A model generated the notes under the pieces. The model did no database searches. It was not told where the DNA came from and saw only the letters and a list, made by a program, of their open reading frames with translations. Positions 57,561-64,000 of a stretch of 64,000 nucleotides of DNA are shown piece after piece (within the stretch, counting starts at the first letter, position 1; every line of letters begins with the position of its first letter). Position numbers and translations under genes: made by a program. Source of the stretch: Heliocidaris tuberculata (Eukaryota; Echinodermata; Echinoidea; Camarodonta; Echinometridae); NCBI GenBank assembly GCA_025618425.1, contig CM046832.1:52870447-52934446 (forward strand), given 5' to 3'.

Positions 57561-58853
57561 TATTAACATGTTTTCCTAAGTTGTATTTCAGGCAGGTTTC
57601 GTACTATGGGATATGACAATACTCTTCATACACATGCTCCACGGAAACTTGCTCCATGATTAAATATCACTAACCTAATACCCTAGTTAAACCCCTGGAC
57701 CCAACACTACACCTACAACCTAAAACAAATTGCAGCCCTAACCCTAACCATTAAACCCAGAGCAAATGTCAAGATCACCCTAGATGACCTTGGTTGCTTT
57801 GGGTATTGAGGAATATTGGCCAAAGGCTACAATAAAAATCCAAGAAAACATGACACATACCACTTCTTCCACTACTACACTACCACTCAAAGTGTGACAC
57901 CACTCATATACATGGAGACCTATGCTGCAATACCAACTTATTATAGTTATATAGCCGCGCGTGACTCTGAGGAAACCCGGTCCTGAAGAAATGGAAACAA
58001 ACCGTCTATGATTAGACTATAGCGGCTAAGCCTTGGCATCTTCACAGACCATTAGGTAAATACATGGGTACACCTTAAAACATAACACCGTGCTGCTTGA
58101 TGTTAGTAATGACTGATGTAGAACTGTCGCAGGATCGACGTTGTTCAGATTGCGCTCCCCGCTGTGGACAGGTACCCAGGAGAATGCAGACTCAAATGCC
58201 AAGGCCAAATTTTGTTTCAAGAGATATTCAAGGCTCACTAAACAGATGTTATCATCCAAGTTTACAACAAAAGGATTAAGGGACCTACAGTTTACATTAC
58301 CAATGCATTCAATATACATTTAGCTATTTTTGAAAGTGGAGCCCATTTTGCAACTTGTATCCTGTTGTTCAAGCAAGCTGATCAGCATCCATAAGTTGCA
58401 ATCATGTTCAGCAATTACACCCTTCTACATATAATTCAAAGAGTCTACCACCCAATAGTTCTTCTTATTTCTTTCCTCAATGCTTCCCTGTACATGTGTG
58501 CACTATAGGTTATTATCTTCCATTATCGCATCAAGATACAGATTTTTAAAGTGCCTCATTATTAATCATTTCTTCTTCAAATTGGCAACATCTAAATTTT
58601 CTTTGCTTTTTGACATGTTTTAAATAACTATTTGGAGTGAATGATCAATCTAAATCTAAATGATACTAGCATTTTATCTATATCAACAACATAGGAATGA
58701 TGTCTCAAAATAAAAGAAAGTTACTGATAATAAATAGTGCACAGAGTTAGAAAAAAAAGTCAACTTGCCAACCATATATCTCTTCAATCATGCTCTTGCT
58801 TACATAATTTATTCTCTGCTAACACTTTGAAAATTATCTTTCATAAGTACTGA

Positions 58854-58882
58854 CCCCCCCCCCCCCCCCCCCCCCCCCCCCC
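58854..58882. repeat. Uninterrupted C29 tract
   Basis: Twenty-nine consecutive C, the longest C/G homopolymer in the window, able to form an i-motif (or a quadruplex on the minus strand). Confidence 0.9.
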
Positions 58883-59014
58883 TGCCACACACACCTTAAT
58901 GAGAAAAATCAATCATGCAAGCACTTTATTGAAATCAGGTTGGAGAGTTTGTAAAAAAACATCTATATTTGAGAATGGCAGAAATGGTGAATAATTTAGA
59001 AAGGGTGAAGGAGT

Positions 59015-59280
59015 TTTTACATTGATGGAGTCACGGCTGCCACCGACTTGATTTGTGGCCTCACACAGAAATACAATCTGTCACCATGGAAGGCCATACA
59101 ACATTCAAACAGGCCATTTCATTTTGCCGGAGATGGAGAAATAATGAAAGAGAGCGGGCAGAGCGAGAGCATGCTCACCGGTGCAAAGCTCTTTAATACA
59201 TGCATGAATGCCTAATAGAGTAACTGTTCTCAAACGATCGTAGATTCATACCTGCGCGACAGCTTGCCACTCTCGACTCT
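59015..59280. other. GC-richer unique segment
   Basis: On the minus strand a 33-codon frame (NGLFECCMAFHGDRLYF then CVRPQIKSVAAV) is open around 59120-59020, but without a pyrimidine-rich acceptor. It is more likely a non-coding block; an exon is possible. Confidence 0.2.
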
Positions 59281-59756
59281 CGTAATAATTTCACACCCAC
59301 AGACAAATTTGTCTCTATTCCCCCCCCCCCCTCCCTGTCTCTGTCGCTTTTCAACAAGGGTCAATTCATACTGCACCAGACTTAATCACCTTTAGAAGTG
59401 TGTAAGAGGTCACACAGTGTTTGGAATGAGGGCCTCCATTGCAAAGTTCAAACGAATGAAAGTAATGTGATGACTATATCAGCCTTCTCATGTAGATTTT
59501 CAGCATTTCTGTTGTTGTTTTCCTTTTTTTTAAAAGTCTATTTTCCAGACCGACAAGGAGAGTGAGCATCCCCAATTAAGTAATATCTGTCATAGTGGCC
59601 ACGTGTGTAAAAAGCCCACCTCTATACTAAGGTCTATAGTGGTCACCTATATTGTCTCCCTCTGGGAAGAAATATACTTGGAGGACCTGTCTACAGTGGC
59701 CGCTTTTTCCAGTTTCTCTCAATTAAAATGTACCTGATAAGCTTGTCTGTAAATCA

Positions 59757-59907
59757 GGGCCCCGTTTCATAAAACGTGTTATCAATAACAACTGCCAATT
59801 ACGTTCTATGACAAATTTACTCTCAGCCAATCAGATTCAATGATATCAGTAGCTCATAACATCTATCTTAACTTGTTATTGAGAACAAGTTTTATGAAAC
59901 TGGGCCC
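59757..59907. mobile_element. Fold-back MITE, copy 5 (inverted)
   Basis: The core is on the opposite strand (CTCAGCCAATCAGATTCAAT, then GATATCAGTAGC). The arms GGGCCCCGTTTCATAAAACG and GTTATCAATAACAACTG pair with AACTTGTTATTGAGAACAAG and TTTTATGAAACTGGGCCC. The arm type is like the copy at 21098. Confidence 0.75.
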
Positions 59908-61560
59908 AGGTGTAAACACCAATGTGTCTTGTATGGAGTACTGAATGGAACCACCATTATCTATTAAAAAGAGTTTTTCTAGAGTGGAATTGTGCATGCT
60001 GATGCTATACACTTAGTGTCAAATCAGTTTGTTAACAAATTTTCATCTGAATTGCAACATTGATATATAAATAAATATATTCACTCTTATATCTAGAAAT
60101 GATGCACAAATAATGGATTAAAATGTATCTTTTTTTAATAGTAAAGGTAGTAAAACTTCTCTTAAAACTGATCCTTGTTGTCAAGTGATATGATCACTGT
60201 TACCAAGCAAAGATTTAAGCATAATTCCATACCATGAATAAAGGAGACTAGATGATAATACATGCATGTCAAGGTGCCTGAATTAATGCTGAAATCAAAT
60301 TCCCCCGTAGGCTGGAGATTTACAGAGTGATGCAGAGTTTAAGAAATAATGTATCAGGATTCAGCACTCATACATATTCGATAGGAATCACTCAGAATAT
60401 ATGGAGTGTCTTGAAATCAAGCCGATCTTAGACTAGAAAAATAAGATAGAAAATAAAGCTTTCAATATTTCTATCAAAAAGTCCATTTTTCATAACATAT
60501 AAACAAAACTTTTTCTAAATGTAGGACTTGACATAACAACTATAGAGCCAATGTGGTAAATACATTTAGAGATGAGATAGTCTTGTGCCACTTTGATAGT
60601 ACTTTAAAGAAAAAAATTATAAAGGCACAATCTGTTTGCTATGTTAACATCTACTATAGATAAGTGGAGTTTTTCTAAAACTGTTCTATTATAATACACA
60701 GCACTAAAAAAAGTTAGTGTTGTAAAGTGACTACTTAACCAACATAATTTTCATTATGAATACTTAAAGGTAATTCTGCATGCTCTGTTATATCTCCACA
60801 AATTTCTCATCAAATCAGCATGTAAAAATCACAGAATATTTTTCAATCTACATGCTCCTTAGTCACAATCACTTCATAACAATAGCTTCTTTAATTGATA
60901 AAAGTAAAAGGTTCATTATTTCTACATGAAAAAAAAACTCCATTTGATGTACTGTGAAAAAAAGAGAATCTTCAAAAGCAATCACCTATAAGCCACATCT
61001 TGCACAGGAATTCTGTATTGTAAAAATCTATAAAATTATCCATTTTTATTGTACTAGCTATCTTTCATTTTTCTTGCATTCCACTATACGCATGGCAGGA
61101 AATATCAGACACCTGTATATCTTTCCTGTTATTTCTAAACATTTCTTTTGTTATAGAAGAAAACATGCAATTCATCAGCCATACTTATAGATGAACTTGC
61201 ACAACATTGCACAGACTGGGCATAGCTGTTTGATAACCATGAGAAAAAGAGAAAGAGAATGAGATAGAGAGAAAGAGCGAATCATATTGCGGAAACAACA
61301 GAGTGTTCTATTTTTACTCCATCAAGAAAGGTGTTGGGAAAATATATGAAAAAAAATATTGGCAATGCAACGTGTTTTGATAATAATGTGAAAACAGCAG
61401 ACAATGACAAAGGGGAATAGATAATGTTTTTGTGTTCGCCTGCGAGTTTTCACACTCTAATATTGATGTATTTTGGATGCTCTTGCCAACTTCATGTTTT
61501 CCCATGCGTCGCTTTCACTATGGTTCATTAGCATCCTGCTATATGCTCATCATCCTCTAC
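59908..61560. other. AT-rich stretch without recognised features
   Basis: No exon, element or RNA gene stands out. Short purine runs near 61245-61280. Confidence 0.5.
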
Positions 61561-61569
61561 GGCATTCTC

Positions 61570-61570
61570 A

Positions 61571-61602
<32 letters not shown>

Positions 61603-61605
61603 TTT

Positions 61606-61679
<74 letters not shown>

Positions 61680-61690
61680 CCTCTCTTCTC
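61570..61690. repeat. (CT)n microsatellite with TTT interruptions
   Basis: CTCTCTTTCT pattern. The Leu/Ser frames are artefacts. Confidence 0.95.
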
Positions 61691-61960
61691 CTTCCCATTT
61701 TATCTGAAGGACAATGAGCAGTAGATGACTCAGGAAATTTTGAATTCCTTCCCCTGATTTGATAAACTTACAACATGGACTGTTTCTCGATATTTTTGCA
61801 GCTCGAATTCACTACGGATGAATTATCCACAAAAGAATGAGGTATGACAGTGTATTCAGTCTGGTAGATTGTCTGCATGAATATAACTAGCCATAAATAA
61901 ACATAAATCTTTTATGCAATTCTGACAAGGAAAATGGGTCTTTTTTAGCACAAGGAGAGA

Positions 61961-62072
61961 GATTGAGAGAGACAGAGAGAATGAGGGAGAGGGAGAATGC
62001 AAGAGAAAGAGAGAGAGAAAGACTGATGCAAATAGAATGAGAGATAGAGAGAGATAAAGATGAGAAAGAGAT

Positions 62073-62138
<66 letters not shown>

Positions 62139-62245
62139 AGAGAGACAGAGAGAATGAGGGAGAGGGAGAATGTAAGAGAGAGAGAGAGAGAAAGACTGAT
62201 GCAAATAGAATGAGAGATAGAGAGAGATAAAGATGAGAAAGAGAT

Positions 62246-62285
<40 letters not shown>

Positions 62286-62392
62286 AGAGAGACAGAGAGA
62301 ATGAAGGAGAGGGAGAATGTAAGAGAAAGAGAGAGAGAAAGACTGATGCAAATAGAATGAGAGATAGAGAGAGATAAAGATGAGAAAGAGAT

Positions 62393-62432
<40 letters not shown>

Positions 62433-62539
62433 AGAGAGACAGAGAGAATGAGGGAGAGGGAGAATGTAAGAGAAAGAGAGAGAGAAAGACTGATGCAAAT
62501 AGAATGAGAGATAGAGAGAGATAAAGATGAGAAAGAGAT

Positions 62540-62581
<42 letters not shown>

Positions 62582-62691
62582 AGAGAGACAGAGAGAATGA
62601 AGGAGAGGGAGAATGCAAGAGAAAGAGAGAGAGAAAGACTGATGCAAATAGAATGAGAGATAGAGAGAGATAAAGATGAGAAAGAGATAGA

Positions 62692-62728
<37 letters not shown>

Positions 62729-62735
62729 CAACAAA
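61961..62735. repeat. GA-rich minisatellite, about 147-bp unit
   Basis: Units begin GATTGAGAGAGACAGAGAGA at 61961, 62134, 62281, 62428 and 62577 (spacing 173, 147, 147, 149). Each contains GGGAGAATG, AAAGACTGATGCAAATAGAA and GATAAAGATGAGAAAGAG, then a (GA)n run of variable length. The 326- and 308-residue Ser/Leu frames on the minus strand are repeat artefacts. Confidence 0.95.
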
Positions 62736-63378
62736 CAGAGAAAAAGGATAAAAGTGAGACAGCAAAAAGTGAAATAGAATTTTTTTTCTAAACGGATTGG
62801 AAAAGGAAAACATCCTCCCATCAAGGCAATATACAAATAATGAATAAAAACAAATGACTCGTAAAAAAAATTCCTTAAAAATTACTATTAAACTTGAAAT
62901 GGCAGGCTATCACCTACTTCAAAATATTAACTATGTTTGAGATGATATGGTAGAATTACCCATGCTGGGAATATGAAATTATTACCTAGGGGCCTTTCTA
63001 TAATTCATGCAAAATTAATATACGAAGCATAGTAATTTCAATATTTGAAGGAAACCTGTGCAATGCAATGATTTTTTTGTCGTTTTGAACACAGTCAGTA
63101 TTCTGCAGGGATTGGCTATGCAAGCCCAAATGTCAATACAGCTACACTTTAGAGCATGGGTATGGTATACACTCAGCAGCCATGATAGCATAGATATAAA
63201 ATATACTTGGTTCTCTCTTTTTCTCCATCTGCCTTTTGATGTCCCATCTTCTTCTTTCCTCTCTCCCTCCCTCCCTCCCTCATTGTGATTTATCTTTTCT
63301 TTCTGATTTTCCCTAACCACTTCAATTTCTGTTTTTCCTTTGCTTGTCTTTGATTCTCTCTGTATGTGCAATGAAGAG

Positions 63379-63600
63379 GTGGCGTAGTCGAGTGGTTTAA
63401 ACACTTGACAGGAGATGTGAAGGTCATGGGTTTGAACCCCGGCGCAGAACGAGTGTCCTTTTGCAAGACACTAATCTACATTTGCCACTCTCCACCCAGG
63501 TGTTAAATGGATACGTGTAGAAAGGAATTCCTTGACTGATGTGAGCCAGGGTAACACTGGAATGCCTTGAGCACCTTTTGTGGTGGATATAAAAATATTC
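63379..63600 (+). repeat. tRNA-derived SINE
   Basis: The head has an A box (GTGGCGTAGTCGAGTGG) and a B box (ATGGGTTTGAACCCC) at tRNA spacing. The body runs TGTCCTTTTGCAAGACACTA, TTTGCCACTCTCCACCCAGG and GAGCCAGGGTAACACTGGAA to a short AT-rich tail. The body matches the reverse-strand fragment at 2224. A Pol III internal promoter is implied. It encodes no protein. Confidence 0.8.
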
Positions 63601-63835
63601 AATATTAAAAAAATTATATTATTATGATTAATGTAAAAAAATAAGTAAAGGTAAATATCACAAGACGGAATTTAAAAATCTGACTGAAGAGACAGAACAT
63701 CTCTACTTTTCAAATCAGTCGAAGATCACACAGGTGACAGTGCTTCTGCACGGGGGAAAAAAAGACATTTCTAAAGCATCCAGAGATGCTTGGAACTCAC
63801 AAACACAATCGTCAATTGTGCAATCTTTCAAGACA

Positions 63836-63925
63836 TCACTCAAATGAAACAAAACTAGTATGTATGTACAAATCCTTCCATCACTCAAATGAAACAAAAC
63901 TAGTATGTATGTACAAATCCTTCCA
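63836..63925. repeat. 45-bp tandem duplication
   Basis: TCACTCAAATGAAACAAAAC through AATCCTTCCA is repeated almost exactly at 63881. Confidence 0.9.
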
Positions 63926-64000
63926 CCACTTGATGAGACTCATTGAATAGCATACACCTTTGAGAACAAAATCCTTGGGCCACTTGAAATGTGATCTATC

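Noticed and set aside
57660..57770. Telomere-like CCCTAACCCTAACC
   Set aside because: Only two perfect units in a C/A-rich context, so an interstitial telomere array is not supported.
61856..62836. Two overlapping frames of 326 and 308 residues on the minus strand
   Set aside because: They are translations of the GA-rich minisatellite: only Ser, Leu and a few recurring words, open in two frames at once, with no promoter or splice context.

Overview
This looks like invertebrate deuterostome nuclear DNA, most likely from a sea urchin. The DNA is AT-rich, full of short non-autonomous transposons, tRNA-derived SINE pieces and microsatellites, and any genes are split into short exons with long introns. 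There is no bacterial, phage or plasmid architecture: no operons, no long continuous ORFs, no rRNA and no CRISPR. The sea-urchin assignment rests on remembered repeat styles (fold-back MITEs, the TACATGTA-rich background, pearl/HINE-like elements) and is inference.

Genes. The best-supported coding sequence is the 3' end of a minus-strand gene: exon 49134-49248 joined in matching phase to a terminal exon 48500-48091. It encodes a Ser/Thr/Pro-rich tail that ends in a possible class I PDZ ligand (VSAL). On the plus strand, about 2.7-39.0 kb holds a series of short exon-like segments with splice-site consensus and partly compatible phases (8363-8468/8744-8795/10308-10379; 15843-15961/17783-17819/18160-18303; 34949-35086/38888-38995 with AATAAA at 39021). 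I read these as one unidentified multi-exon gene convergent with the minus-strand gene. Individual exons are uncertain and no family was recognised. The two genes would converge on about 39-48 kb.

Mobile and repeated DNA. Recognisable elements are: a hAT-like element (6707-7612, 8-bp TSD) nested in another repeat; a decayed mariner-like element with 30-bp TIRs and a broken transposase (16340-17313); a TTAA-flanked MITE carrying a CpG-rich 41-bp hairpin (32524-32878); five copies of a fold-back MITE whose arms differ between copies but stay self-complementary; two copies of a second fold-back family (27080-27272, 52783-52991); an about 85-bp satellite-like array (12.8-14.7 kb) cleanly split by a 906-bp Helentron/pearl-like element that has its own 144-147 bp tandem core; a mosaic of recently duplicated blocks (27.7-32.0 kb); a 147-bp GA-rich minisatellite (61.96-62.74 kb); and SINE fragments (2.2-2.6, 51.1 and 63.4 kb).

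The most striking single signal is a fold at 50839-50923, lying between (TA)n tracts. It contains every hammerhead ribozyme core nucleotide in type I order, closed by a 17-bp outer helix and a 6-bp inner helix I.
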